Shown here: positions 21,244 to 30,485 of the stretch, piece after piece
How the letters are laid out: each line of letters starts with the position of its first letter
Numbering within the stretch: position 1 is the first letter of the stretch
Source: an uncultured Acetatifactor sp.
GTDB lineage: Bacteria > Bacillota > Clostridia > Lachnospirales > Lachnospiraceae
Assembly (NCBI GenBank): GCA_944384205.1
Contig: CALWSL010000018.1
Span: 1-60,751, forward strand
DNA length: 60,751 bases
Direction of reading: 5' to 3'
Notes under the pieces: model-generated
Database searches by the model: none
Told to the model about the DNA's origin: nothing
Seen by the model: the letters and a program-made list of their open reading frames with translations, nothing else
Made by a program: the position numbers and the translations under genes

Positions 21244-22272
21244 TTAATTAAATTTAAAAATCTTCTGGCAAATTTTATAACCCTCCACGGAAAGCTTGCG
21301 TCCTCCCCTGCCGGGCAGATTCATGGCGCCGCCCATGATGCCGCGTCTTAACTTATAGTAAAGCTTCTTATCTTTATTTTTCAGATACTGCCACAGTTCT
21401 TTTTTCTTCATCAGATTCTCTTCGGTACCAGAGCGAATCATTAAAACAGAAGAAACCGTTGTGACAATTTCAAGATAATTGAACATATACTGATATAATC
21501 TCTTGTTTTCCATAATCCTGGTCTTATTTTCCACCATATAGTCTACCATAATCTTGTTGACTTTGATCTGCTGGTCAATACGGGATATCATAATGCTCTC
21601 ATTTACAGACTGGTCTTCCCTGCCAATATAGTAACGGTAAAAATTCACATCCAGATAATACATATTCTTTACATAGGGCAATGGTTCAAACACATAGATG
21701 TTATCCACATAAAAGGTTTTCTCGGGAAGCTGAATGCCGCAGTCCTGCAACAGTCTGGTACGGAAAATAACAGAGTGCATCAGAATATAATGTCCCTTGG
21801 TAAAATGACGGCAATCCTCCCAGGTGAACATCTGATTTTTCGGCAAAATATGACGGTATTGCATTACTTTCTTGTGTTTTTCCCCCTCTTTATCATAAAC
21901 AAAATTGCTGATAAGCATATCCAGAACTCTGTCGCCGCCTGCCAGTCTGCGAAGGGTATCCAGAATCTCCCTGTAGGCATCCTCCTTCACCCAGTCATCA
22001 CTGTCTACCACTTTAAAATATAGCCCTGTAGCATTGGCAATTCCCACATTTACCGCAGATCCATGTCCGCCGTTCTCCTTGTGGATTGCCTTGATAATAG
22101 TTGGATATTTCGCTGCATATTCATCGGCAATCTCTGCAGTCCGATCCTTGGTTGAACCATCGTCAACGATGAGAATCTCCACATCCTCTCCGCCGACCAG
22201 CAGAGACTCAATACATTTCCTCATATAATTTTCCGAATTATAGCATGGAATTGCTATGGATAACAGCTTCAT
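21244..22272 (-). CDS. Glycosyltransferase family 2
   Basis: This 342-residue GT-A fold enzyme transfers a sugar from a nucleotide sugar to a surface glycan or lipid. The N-terminus LSIAIPCYNSENYMRKCIESLL is typical, followed by ILIVDDGSTKDRTAE, the acceptor-side GGHGSAVNVGIANATG and the metal-binding motif KVVDSDDW. The C-terminal third is basic and may contact membrane lipids. Its ATG overlaps the stop of the SfsA-MutY gene (ATGA), so it is in that operon although the functions seem unrelated. Confidence 0.88.
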   Translation of the reverse strand: MKLLSIAIPCYNSENYMRKCIESLLVGGEDVEILIVDDGSTKDRTAEIADEYAAKYPTIIKAIHKENGGHGSAVNVGIANATGLYFKVVDSDDWVKEDAYREILDTLRRLAGGDRVLDMLISNFVYDKEGEKHKKVMQYRHILPKNQMFTWEDCRHFTKGHYILMHSVIFRTRLLQDCGIQLPEKTFYVDNIYVFEPLPYVKNMYYLDVNFYRYYIGREDQSVNESIMISRIDQQIKVNKIMVDYMVENKTRIMENKRLYQYMFNYLEIVTTVSSVLMIRSGTEENLMKKKELWQYLKNKDKKLYYKLRRGIMGGAMNLPGRGGRKLSVEGYKICQKIFKFN

Positions 22273-24104
22273 TGGTATGTTTCCTCCTCATATCTCTCAT
22301 TTCCCAGTTTTATGCTCAAATACTTTGTATATGCGGCAAACGCCTTTGGAATGGGATAATTTTCTTTTGTTTCCTCCGGCGTAATGTACAGCCAGTCCTT
22401 TGTCTCTCTCCCCGGTGTACCTGTCTCCAGTTCATCCACCCGTATCATATACCCCTTCATATGCCATTCCTTATGGCTAAAAATATGGGTTGCCTCCTGC
22501 AGGGGCTGAATACGAATTGTCCTGATGCCATTGTCCGCCAGATATCGGCATACCTCCTCTGCCGTGCAAAAACCGCTGAGAGAAGGAAATTCGTACATTC
22601 CCGCCAGCAGACCTTTTTTTTCCCGCTTACGGACAGCCGTCTTATTCTCGTCCCGAATCACCAGTATGGTTTTCTCTTCCACGGCGCGGGGCTTCGGCGA
22701 AGCCTTCTTGGGATATTCCGCTTCCGTGCCCTGTCCATGCGCCGCACAAAGCTGCGCCAGAGGACATTCCCCACAGTGAGGGACTCCGTTCGGAATGCAG
22801 ACACATGCCCCGATTTCCATCATTGCCTGATTAAAATCTCCCGGTCTGTCATGGGGAATTACCTGAAGCAAATCCCGCTCCACAGCCTGCTTCACCTTCG
22901 CATCCGATATCGGTCGGGCATCCGCCCGGATACGGGAAATCACGCGGAGCACATTTCCATCCACCGCAGGGACAGCCCGCCCATAGGCAATGGAAGCGAT
23001 GGCGCCCGCCGTATAGCTTCCGATTCCCTTAAGCCCTATAAGCGCCTCATAGGTATCCGGCATTCTGCCCCCATATTCCTCCATAATCTGAAGCGCCGCC
23101 TTCTGCATATTCCGCACCCGGTTATAATAGCCCAGACCTTCCCACAGCTTCAAAAGCTCCTCTTCCTCCGCCTGCGCCAGCGCCTCTATGTTTGGAAGTC
23201 TTTTCATAAACCGTTCAAAATACGGCTTTACCGCTTCCACCCGGGTCTGCTGCAGCATAATTTCCGACACCCACACTCTGTACGGAGTCGGTTCCTCCCG
23301 CCACGGAAGAATGCGTCTGTTACTATCATACCACGTAAGCAGCGGATTTGGAATCGCAAAAAAATCACCTTTTCTAAAGATTGTCTTAATTTCAGGTAAA
23401 TTTTTATCTGAAAGTTCTTCCTTTGTGAGAACTACCGGAACCGCCTGATTGAGAAGCAGACTGTCAGCCGTCACCTTACAGTCATACGCCAGAATCTCCA
23501 CTCCGGCATCCCGGGCTTTTACCAACGCATCGGCAAATGCCTGCTGGGTATCCGTATTCGGTGTAAAATACCGGACGCCCTCCATCTGTATCACAAACAA
23601 CACAAAAACCCGGTAGCCGTTTTCCTTTGCCAGAACCAGCTCTTCCACATGCTTCACCGCACGCTCAGACGGCGCGTCGGGAAAACGGACCACACCATCT
23701 TCCTCCAGAGTCACGCCCTTTACTTCCATAAAGATTTTTTCATGCTCCGTCTCAATATAGAAATCAAACCGGGAATTGCCGTAGGTGGTCTCCGGGCGCA
23801 CAAAAACAAGGTCGGGAAAGAGCGCTTTCGTGTGCAGCCACTCCTCCACAACCCTGTTCGGCGCCTGGGAATCCACATTCACCAGACGGCCACCTTTTTC
23901 CGCCGCAATTAAATCAAACGCGGTGGAGCGGTCCGGATTGTCGCTCTGTTCCAAATAGACTTTGGCGCCTTCCGTCAACAGCTCCTTACACCGCCCCGTA
24001 TTCTTAACATGCACTTTTTCCCGCTTTCCTTCCAAATTTACATAAGCAACAAAGCGGTTTTGCCTCTCTAAAAACTCAGCCTGTACGATATGTTGGTATT
24101 TCAT
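22269..24104 (-). CDS. mutY: SfsA-MutY fusion: predicted nuclease + A/G-specific adenine glycosylase
   Basis: The 611-residue protein joins two normally separate proteins. Residues 1 to about 228 are SfsA, with the nuclease-like core SRFDFYIE and FMEVKGVTL. Residues about 250-605 are MutY, which removes adenine opposite 8-oxoguanine. Its catalytic Glu is in EIMLQQTRVE, the helix-hairpin-helix is LKGIGSYTAGAIAS with Asp in PAVDGNVLR, and the iron-sulfur ligands are in CIPNGVPHCGECPLAQLC. A NUDIX-like 8-oxoguanine recognition domain forms the end. No frame break separates the halves. The start overlaps the 5'-nucleotidase gene by 29 bp. Confidence 0.92.
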   Translation of the reverse strand: MKYQHIVQAEFLERQNRFVAYVNLEGKREKVHVKNTGRCKELLTEGAKVYLEQSDNPDRSTAFDLIAAEKGGRLVNVDSQAPNRVVEEWLHTKALFPDLVFVRPETTYGNSRFDFYIETEHEKIFMEVKGVTLEEDGVVRFPDAPSERAVKHVEELVLAKENGYRVFVLFVIQMEGVRYFTPNTDTQQAFADALVKARDAGVEILAYDCKVTADSLLLNQAVPVVLTKEELSDKNLPEIKTIFRKGDFFAIPNPLLTWYDSNRRILPWREEPTPYRVWVSEIMLQQTRVEAVKPYFERFMKRLPNIEALAQAEEEELLKLWEGLGYYNRVRNMQKAALQIMEEYGGRMPDTYEALIGLKGIGSYTAGAIASIAYGRAVPAVDGNVLRVISRIRADARPISDAKVKQAVERDLLQVIPHDRPGDFNQAMMEIGACVCIPNGVPHCGECPLAQLCAAHGQGTEAEYPKKASPKPRAVEEKTILVIRDENKTAVRKREKKGLLAGMYEFPSLSGFCTAEEVCRYLADNGIRTIRIQPLQEATHIFSHKEWHMKGYMIRVDELETGTPGRETKDWLYITPEETKENYPIPKAFAAYTKYLSIKLGNERYEEETYQ

Positions 24105-25038
24105 TCGTAAAAATTTCTCTCTTTCTGCTTCTGCAATACGGCACTAACGCCGCAGGTACTGCCTGTGATGCGCTGCTTGTATGTATGGACTGGTCATCAA
24201 AGAAAATCTGCGCACCGAATGCTTTCAACACATCCTTCTTTTCCACGCCGCCTAAGAAAAAGACCTCATCCACCCGCACATCCCACGCCCGCAGCGTGCG
24301 AATCACTCTCTCATGGGCAGGCGCACATCTGGAAGTAACCAGCGCCGTCCTGATGGGACAATCCTCCACACCCAGTAACTTCTGCAAATCTGACAGCTTC
24401 CGCAGGAAATTTGCAAAGGGTCCTTTCTCCAAAGGGCTTTCGGCATTCATCTCTTCATTTTTCTCAAAAGCTCCCAAGCCCTTTTCCTGAAAAATCCGCT
24501 CAGATTCATCCGTAAATACTACCGCATCTCCGTCAAAGGCAATACGTATCTGCGCGGTTCGTCCGCCTTGGGAAATCTGCATTTCCTTCGTTTGCTCCGG
24601 CGTACAGATAATCCCTGCCGCAATCCCGCTGTCAATGGCAGACTGTACGTCGTCTTCATACGCCGACAAAAACAAATCCGTATGAAATGCCGCAAGATAG
24701 GGTGCAAGGGAAGCCCCGCCTGCAAGTACGGCTCTTGTGATATTCAGTCCATAATGCTTGATGGCATTGAACACCCGAAGGGAAGTATCCGCACTGTTGC
24801 GCGACATCACGATAACTTCAACCAGTTCCCTGTCCTTACAATAATCATTTAACCCAAGCAGCGACTGAATCAGCCGAAAGCCGGGACCCGGTTTTAAAAT
24901 ATTTTTTTCATGCTGTATCTGATATTTGCGGTACGCCTCCACTCCCTCACGTTCAAAAATATCATTCTCAACTGTGAGGTCAAATAATGCTCTGGTAGAA
25001 ACGCCGATAACCATTTTATCATCTAACCGATAAGACAT
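24076..25038 (-). CDS. 5'-nucleotidase (cytosolic NT5C1-like family)
   Basis: This 320-residue protein matches the bacterial members of the cN-I-like 5'-nucleotidase family (HAD fold). Seen motifs are KMVIGVSTRALFDL at the start (the HAD Asp position), VEVIVMSRNSADTSLRVFNAI, IAFDGDAVVFTDESERIF, ALVTSRCAPAHERVI and VFFLGGVEKKDVL near the end. It should dephosphorylate nucleoside monophosphates in the cytoplasm. It is the first gene of a run continuing into SfsA-MutY, which may link nucleotide clean-up with repair, but this is only contextual. Confidence 0.85.
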   Translation of the reverse strand: MSYRLDDKMVIGVSTRALFDLTVENDIFEREGVEAYRKYQIQHEKNILKPGPGFRLIQSLLGLNDYCKDRELVEVIVMSRNSADTSLRVFNAIKHYGLNITRAVLAGGASLAPYLAAFHTDLFLSAYEDDVQSAIDSGIAAGIICTPEQTKEMQISQGGRTAQIRIAFDGDAVVFTDESERIFQEKGLGAFEKNEEMNAESPLEKGPFANFLRKLSDLQKLLGVEDCPIRTALVTSRCAPAHERVIRTLRAWDVRVDEVFFLGGVEKKDVLKAFGAQIFFDDQSIHTSSASQAVPAALVPYCRSRKREIFTNEIPTYRTG

Positions 25039-25133
25039 CTGCAGGCTCCTTTCCTCATGAATACAATATGAATATCATAAGCATTCAAAAATTCCTGCCG
25101 GAGCTTATCTCAGAAGTTCAACCTCAGTCCGCT

Positions 25134-25703
25134 CTATCTCAAGCGGTTACACTCGTATTTTTCCAACGTAAGCAGACATCCTTTCAGGGATTCATAGCGT
25201 TCCTCGGTATCGCCGTTGTCCACCTCTATGTCACAGGCAATCGCCATCGTGGTAATCATTTCGTCCGTGATGCGGTGATGAAGGGCTGCAAGAATATTCA
25301 GTCTCTCCTCATAGGTATCAGCATCCAAAAATTCCAGCACCAGCGGGTCAAGGTTTGGTTCTTCCCCGCTGTTCTGTACCGAATTGGTTTCCTGCATGGC
25401 AGCCTCCTCCTGTGGGGAAGCCTCTCTTTGAGATGCGGTTATATCTGTTTCCTTTCGCTGCCTGTCCGCATCCGCGCCCTGTAATTCAAAGCGAAATTCC
25501 TGTGTAGCCTCCGGATATTTTTCCTTGTCCACGGGACTTGTAAACATCTTAAGCGGTCTGGCATAAATCTTGAAATCGCCGTATAACGCCTGATAAATTA
25601 CCAGCGTCTCTCCTGTCTCAGAATGCTCTGCTATCGCTACGATCTGATATAAGTTCCCTTTAAAATGCTTATATATTTCATGTGGTTTGGGAATAAATGA
25701 CAT
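25134..25703 (-). CDS. DUF1653 domain protein
   Basis: This 189-residue protein has an N-terminal DUF1653 domain (HEIYKHFKGNLYQIVAIAEHSETGETLVIYQALYG in two blocks, residues about 8-70), a small beta-barrel of unknown function common in Firmicutes. An acidic linker (about 75-130) and a helical C-terminal part containing ILAALHHRITDEMI follow. ATG 25703 is preceded by AAGGAGCTCTTGCAG. It stands alone, 95 bp upstream of the nucleotidase gene. Confidence 0.85.
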   Translation of the reverse strand: MSFIPKPHEIYKHFKGNLYQIVAIAEHSETGETLVIYQALYGDFKIYARPLKMFTSPVDKEKYPEATQEFRFELQGADADRQRKETDITASQREASPQEEAAMQETNSVQNSGEEPNLDPLVLEFLDADTYEERLNILAALHHRITDEMITTMAIACDIEVDNGDTEERYESLKGCLLTLEKYECNRLR

Positions 25704-25950
25704 CTGCAAGAGCTCCTTTCTAAATCATATATTAAAGTATAACCCTTCTTTTCACAAATGTCATGCTATTCTTGTCAATCTGTTACAAGAAATTCATGGA
25801 AAAAAGTACAGTTCACCCGCCTCCCTCAGATATTCTCTTATCTCCTATACTGCTCGTTTTTCTTCTCATAGTGAACTCCTTTCAAAATCTATTATTAATT
25901 TTCTTAACTGAGTTCATCATACACTTTTTTATGTCCAATAATATTCTCTT

Positions 25951-25996
25951 AAAAATAATACCATTGAAATAGCTTTCGCTAATCCAATGGTATTAT
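25951..25996 (-). terminator. Terminator behind the first MATE gene
   Basis: ATAATACCATTG (25955-25966) and CAATGGTATTAT (25985-25996) form a 12-bp stem. On the minus strand TTTTTAAG follows. It starts directly after the stop codon of the 446-residue MATE exporter. The 240 bp to its right, up to the DUF1653 gene, are AT-rich and show no gene. Confidence 0.8.
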
Positions 25997-25997
25997 T

Positions 25998-27338
25998 TTA
26001 ATCCTTTACTTTCCAGACACCCTTTGCATAAAATGCCAGAGACAAAGCCGTCCCAATGACCCATCCTATCGGCCATGACATCCAGATTCCGGTTGTTCCG
26101 AAGGGCGCTGTAAGGACATATCCCAAAACCACTCTGATAATTAAGTCAGCAAAGGTCGCCACCATAAACCAGCTCATAGCGCCCGAACCGCGCAGCAGTC
26201 CATCCGTTGCCAGCTTTAAAGAGACCACAAAGTAGAATGGCGCAACAATTCGCAAAAACTCTACTCCCGTCTCTAGCGCCGTCGCTGATTCTTCGTTCAT
26301 AAACAAGTGAATCAGCAACGGACTCTGGAAGAAACACAGCAGGAAAAAAGGAACGCTTATTAACAGTCCCATCAAATGTCCCGCGCGAAGCCCCTGCTTC
26401 ACCCGTTCATTGCTCTTTGCGCCGATATTCTGGGCAGTAAAGCTGGAAACTGCATTTCCCAGCGTTCCAAAACAGGTCACCGCGAAGGTATTGATTTTAA
26501 CTGCCGCGGAATAACCAGCAATAACCGAAGAACCGAAACCATTGACCAGGCTCTGTATAAAAATATTGCCCACAGATATGAAGCTCTGCTGCAGGATGCT
26601 GGGAATGGCAAAAATCGCAATTCGTCTCAGCATATGGGAAGAAAAAACCGGAGCCTTTCCTTCACAGACCACCTCTTTTAACCGTCTCCGCAAGGTAAGC
26701 ATTGCCAAAATACAGGCAATTCCCTGACAAATGAAGGTTGCCCATGCTACACCTGCCACATCCCAGTGACAAACAGCAACAAACACCCAATCCAGTGCAA
26801 TATTACTCAGCGATGAGCCTATCAAAAAATACAGCGGCGTCCTGGAATCACCCAGAGCCGTAAAAATACCCGTTACTACATTATAAAAGAAAAGAAATAT
26901 AAATCCACCGATATAAATTCTCAGATACAAATCCGCATCCCCGAAAATATTTTCGGGTGTATGAATCATCAGCAGCATCTTCCGGCTAAACAGTATTCCC
27001 AATACTGTTAATATCACAGAAAGTCCAAGCGAACCCAACAGCGTGGTAGACACTGCCGTCTTCATCTCCCGATACCGTTTTGCTCCGAAAAGCTGGGAAA
27101 TCACCACTGCACAGCCCACATTACAACCCATGGCTATCGCCATAAAAATCATCGTAATCGGATATGATGCGCCTACTGCTGCCAGACCATCCTCACCATT
27201 TTCGGCAAAATTACCCACGATAACACTGTCCGCAATATTATATAGCTGTTGAAAAGCCACACTGATAAACATGGGTATCGTAAACTGCCACAGAATTTTG
27301 CGCGGCTCTCCTTTTGTCAAATCCCTTATCATACGCAT
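25998..27338 (-). CDS. MATE family multidrug/cation exporter
   Basis: This 446-residue protein has twelve membrane helices. It carries the MATE N-terminal signature KILWQFTIPMFISVAFQQLYNIADSVIVGNF and the repeat of this pattern in the second half. Such proteins export drugs or metabolites by Na+ or H+ antiport. It lies 39 bp downstream of a second MATE gene in the same direction. The two are clearly homologous but diverged, so this is an old duplication. Confidence 0.92.
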   Translation of the reverse strand: MRMIRDLTKGEPRKILWQFTIPMFISVAFQQLYNIADSVIVGNFAENGEDGLAAVGASYPITMIFMAIAMGCNVGCAVVISQLFGAKRYREMKTAVSTTLLGSLGLSVILTVLGILFSRKMLLMIHTPENIFGDADLYLRIYIGGFIFLFFYNVVTGIFTALGDSRTPLYFLIGSSLSNIALDWVFVAVCHWDVAGVAWATFICQGIACILAMLTLRRRLKEVVCEGKAPVFSSHMLRRIAIFAIPSILQQSFISVGNIFIQSLVNGFGSSVIAGYSAAVKINTFAVTCFGTLGNAVSSFTAQNIGAKSNERVKQGLRAGHLMGLLISVPFFLLCFFQSPLLIHLFMNEESATALETGVEFLRIVAPFYFVVSLKLATDGLLRGSGAMSWFMVATFADLIIRVVLGYVLTAPFGTTGIWMSWPIGWVIGTALSLAFYAKGVWKVKD

Positions 27339-27377
27339 CAGCTCCCTTGCATAAGTTCAGGCAAACAGACATCCCTG

Positions 27378-28742
27378 TCATTTTCTCTTTTCCTTACTTC
27401 CAAACTGCCTGATATAAGAATTCCGATAAAACGCCCAGATAAGCTGTATTGTCATCAGGCACCAGATAACCGGCTCGCACAAAATTACACCGGAATACCC
27501 CAGTTTCGGAATAACTACAGCCGCAAACACAATTTTCCCCAGACACTCAATCACACTGGATACAAGCGGCAGCAGCTTTCGCCCGATAGCCTGCAGGGAA
27601 TAACGCAGATTGAACAAAATTCCCAGAACAATATAAAACGGTGCGGTAAACCACATATACCGGGTTCCGATATCCAAAACCACCTGTTCCTCCGAGCCTG
27701 ATATCAGACCGATTATCGCAGGAGCGCCCGGATACAGAATCAGCATCAGCACAATTCCAATTACCACACACATAACATTGGCGTAATAGACACCCTTTCG
27801 GATTCGTTCTCCCTGATTGGCTCCCCGGTTCTGGGATACAAAGGTAGACAGCGCCATACCTACCGTTGCCACAGGCATCATGCAAAAGCTGTTTACCTTT
27901 CTCGCCGCTGTGTGACCCGCAATCGTCAGATATCCCAGACCGTTGATTGCGGACTGCAAAATAACGGTTCCCGTTGAAACAATCGCAGACATAAATCCCA
28001 TGGAAAAACCCTGCCCTAAAAGCTCCTTATACAAATCCCAATCAAAGCGGAAATGTCTCCGGGAAGGTATTAATATCCGGCGCTTCAGGAAGATATAAAC
28101 AACACAAAGAACAGCGGATATTCCCTGCGACAAAACCGTAGCTACCGCCGCACCTCTGATTCCCATATGAAATTCTGTAATAAATGCAATATCCAGAAAA
28201 ATATTCAGCACTGCAGACACAATCAGAAAAACAAGAGGCGCTACACTGCTGCCAATCGAGCGGAGCAGACCCGCCAGAAGATTATAGGCAAACATCACTC
28301 CCACATACAGCAGTAAAGTATGAACATACTGATAGGACTGGTCTATAATCTCCTCAGGTGTGTTCAACAACCGCAAAAGCGGCATAAGAAAGACATTCGA
28401 CAGCAGCATAATCACCAGAGTAAGCCCTGTTCCGATAACCAGTGAGCCTGCCACACAGCGTTTCAGAAGCTCCATATCTCCCGTTCCAAAGCTTCTGGCC
28501 GCAACAATACTGAGTCCGCTGCCAATACCCAGCGCAAAGCCCAACAACAGCTCATAAACCGCAGATCCGGAACCCATGGCTGCAAGAGCCTCCTCACCGA
28601 GATAATTTCCCACAATCATCGTATCCACAGTGTTATAAAGCTGCTGAAAAACTCTGGATATCAGAAGCGGTATCATAAAAAATATTAATGCCTGCACAAT
28701 ATTTCCGTGTAATAAATCTGCTTTCAGTAATTTTTTCTTCAT
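27378..28742 (-). CDS. MATE family multidrug/cation exporter
   Basis: This 454-residue, twelve-helix protein has the MATE signature near the start (ALIFFMIPLLISRVFQQLYNTVDTMIVGNYLGEEALAAMG). Its first codons overlap the stop codon of the DUF3877 gene, so it belongs to a leftward operon C_GCAxxG_C_C protein-DUF3877-MATE-MATE. Substrate unknown. It may form a heterodimer or act separately from the neighbouring MATE protein. Confidence 0.92.
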   Translation of the reverse strand: MKKKLLKADLLHGNIVQALIFFMIPLLISRVFQQLYNTVDTMIVGNYLGEEALAAMGSGSAVYELLLGFALGIGSGLSIVAARSFGTGDMELLKRCVAGSLVIGTGLTLVIMLLSNVFLMPLLRLLNTPEEIIDQSYQYVHTLLLYVGVMFAYNLLAGLLRSIGSSVAPLVFLIVSAVLNIFLDIAFITEFHMGIRGAAVATVLSQGISAVLCVVYIFLKRRILIPSRRHFRFDWDLYKELLGQGFSMGFMSAIVSTGTVILQSAINGLGYLTIAGHTAARKVNSFCMMPVATVGMALSTFVSQNRGANQGERIRKGVYYANVMCVVIGIVLMLILYPGAPAIIGLISGSEEQVVLDIGTRYMWFTAPFYIVLGILFNLRYSLQAIGRKLLPLVSSVIECLGKIVFAAVVIPKLGYSGVILCEPVIWCLMTIQLIWAFYRNSYIRQFGSKEKRK

Positions 28743-29266
28743 TTCAGTCTCTCATAGTCCGCACGGGTAAATCGGTGATAAGTCAGTCCGAATTCATTCT
28801 CCTCTACCCAGTAGACATATTCCTCCACATTTTCATCTGTAAAATAAAAAGCATGTCCTTCTTCTTTATAAGAAGTTCCTTTTTCGGCTGCATATGCCGC
28901 AAAGCACTCTCTCATTTGCTCCATGGTATTTCCGGGCTTTGTAATTTCTTTCAGAAACCGCTTCAAAAACTCCGGTTCTGCCACCATTCCCGCCACATAG
29001 GCGCAGCCCTTTGGCGGAATCTCCAGACAGTACCTTTCATAGCTTCCGGTAATCTTTATTCTGCCAAGCTGGGGTTCCGCCTCGTCACAAAACTTCAAAA
29101 GCGCATGAGAAAGGGATTCCGCTGCCTGTTCCTGCGCCGCATCTGTGAGTCCCAGCAATGCTTCCAGAGATTCCCCCGGATAATACAGCTTCATATTTCC
29201 TTCCCGATACCCGATTTTCAACTGCCATTCCTTTATGGTATCTATAATATGCTTCTTTAAATCCAT
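28739..29266 (-). CDS. DUF3877 family protein
   Basis: This 175-residue soluble protein of unknown function begins DLKKHIIDTIKEWQLKIGYREGNMKLYYP, the start typical of the DUF3877 family known from Lachnospiraceae. The body is helical and acidic with no membrane span. ATG 29266 has GGAGAAAAGGCA upstream. An alternative start at 29335 overlaps the previous stop codon (ATGA) and would add 23 residues. It is in an operon with a redox-family protein and MATE exporters. Confidence 0.75.
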   Translation of the reverse strand: MDLKKHIIDTIKEWQLKIGYREGNMKLYYPGESLEALLGLTDAAQEQAAESLSHALLKFCDEAEPQLGRIKITGSYERYCLEIPPKGCAYVAGMVAEPEFLKRFLKEITKPGNTMEQMRECFAAYAAEKGTSYKEEGHAFYFTDENVEEYVYWVEENEFGLTYHRFTRADYERLK

Positions 29267-29331
29267 TGCCTTTTCTCCATTTCTGATATCATTATACACG
29301 TCGGTCAGGACTTTGCCAATAATAATTCTTC

Positions 29332-29802
29332 TCATTTCACCGGATGCTCCGCAATGTACTGTTCCATAATGGCAGCCGCCATTCCCACCAGCTCCGGACA
29401 GGGACGCTTTTTATAGTACTCCTCCGTGCGCTTCTCGGGAATGGGACTGTCACTTCCTTTTCCCAGACCCAACAATTCCCTGCATATGTAGGAACCGTTC
29501 TTCTCACGAAATTCCTGCGCCAACTCCTGAATTCTTGCATAATGCCCGGCTTTCGCCTCATAATCGGTGGGGGAAGCATAGCCATAAAGCATTCCCGCCG
29601 CCATTGCCATACCTGAAACCGCGCCGCAGACCTCCCGCATTCTGGCTAATCCGCCGCCGAAGGAGGATGCCAGCTTTGCAGCCGTCTCCCTGTCTATCCC
29701 ATATTTATCCTCAAATGCCAGAAAAACCGACTGGGAGCAGTTATAACCTTCCCTGAATAATCTCATTGCTTTCTGTGCATAAACGCTGTCCTGTACTTCC
29801 AT
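29332..29802 (-). CDS. C_GCAxxG_C_C family redox protein
   Basis: This 156-residue protein shows the four-cysteine pattern that names the family: GYNCSQSV (first Cys), VCGAVSGM (second), SYICRELL (third) and RPCPELV (fourth). The cysteines are thought to bind a metal or act in redox chemistry; the exact function is unknown. It is the first gene of the operon with DUF3877 and two MATE exporters. Confidence 0.88.
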   Translation of the reverse strand: MEVQDSVYAQKAMRLFREGYNCSQSVFLAFEDKYGIDRETAAKLASSFGGGLARMREVCGAVSGMAMAAGMLYGYASPTDYEAKAGHYARIQELAQEFREKNGSYICRELLGLGKGSDSPIPEKRTEEYYKKRPCPELVGMAAAIMEQYIAEHPVK

Positions 29803-29831
29803 GACATCTGCCTTTCTTTTTAAAGCACTCT

Positions 29832-30485
29832 CTATACTTGCTTATTCTCCATAATTTTACAACTGATACCGAAAGAAATCAAGATAACCGCTACACTGGC
29901 TACCAGCAATATTCCTATGATTCCCGTCACTGCCAGGGAAGTAAAAAAAGCGTTTAATGCTTGAAACTCCCGGGAAAAATCGGGGAGCAGTCCGCCTATT
30001 TGTCCAAAAAGCACTCCAATCACTACAATGCCGCCTATTATCAGAAAGAAAACGACTCTTGCCTTTTCAGCCCCATATTTTAACTGGAGGGGAAGCATAA
30101 CAGCCTGCATCAGCATGATAGCCGCAAGAATGCAGACTGCCTCCAGCATATTCTCCCCTTCATATCCACTGCCGGATACCGCCGCAAACAATAGATTGAG
30201 AAGCGCCCAGACAATCACGCTGGCAGCCGTACTGAACACATATTTTTCAAGCACATATTCCTTTCTGGTAAACGGAAGTGTAAACAGAAAAGCATAGCCG
30301 TTATCAGCTTCATCGTAGGTGATAGTTCCCAAAACAAGAAAGGATGTCATCATGGTCATATACGCAACAACAAATCCCAAATTACCACCTGTTATGAGCA
30401 AAAACCCCCCAATAAACACGATAATCAATAAGGTTCTGCTCTGCTGCATCAAAATACGGAAATCCTTAAGTAACAATCCTTTCAT
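29832..30485 (-). CDS. ABC-2 type transporter permease
   Basis: This 217-residue protein has six membrane helices, starts MKGLLLKDFRILMQQSRTLL and contains the ABC-2 features YAFLFTLPFTRKEYVLEKY. It is the membrane part of the exporter encoded with the ATPase just upstream, whose stop codon it overlaps (ATGA). Substrate unknown. Exporters of this type controlled by YtrA-like repressors are often induced by cell-wall antibiotics. Confidence 0.85.
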   Translation of the reverse strand: MKGLLLKDFRILMQQSRTLLIIVFIGGFLLITGGNLGFVVAYMTMMTSFLVLGTITYDEADNGYAFLFTLPFTRKEYVLEKYVFSTAASVIVWALLNLLFAAVSGSGYEGENMLEAVCILAAIMLMQAVMLPLQLKYGAEKARVVFFLIIGGIVVIGVLFGQIGGLLPDFSREFQALNAFFTSLAVTGIIGILLVASVAVILISFGISCKIMENKQV

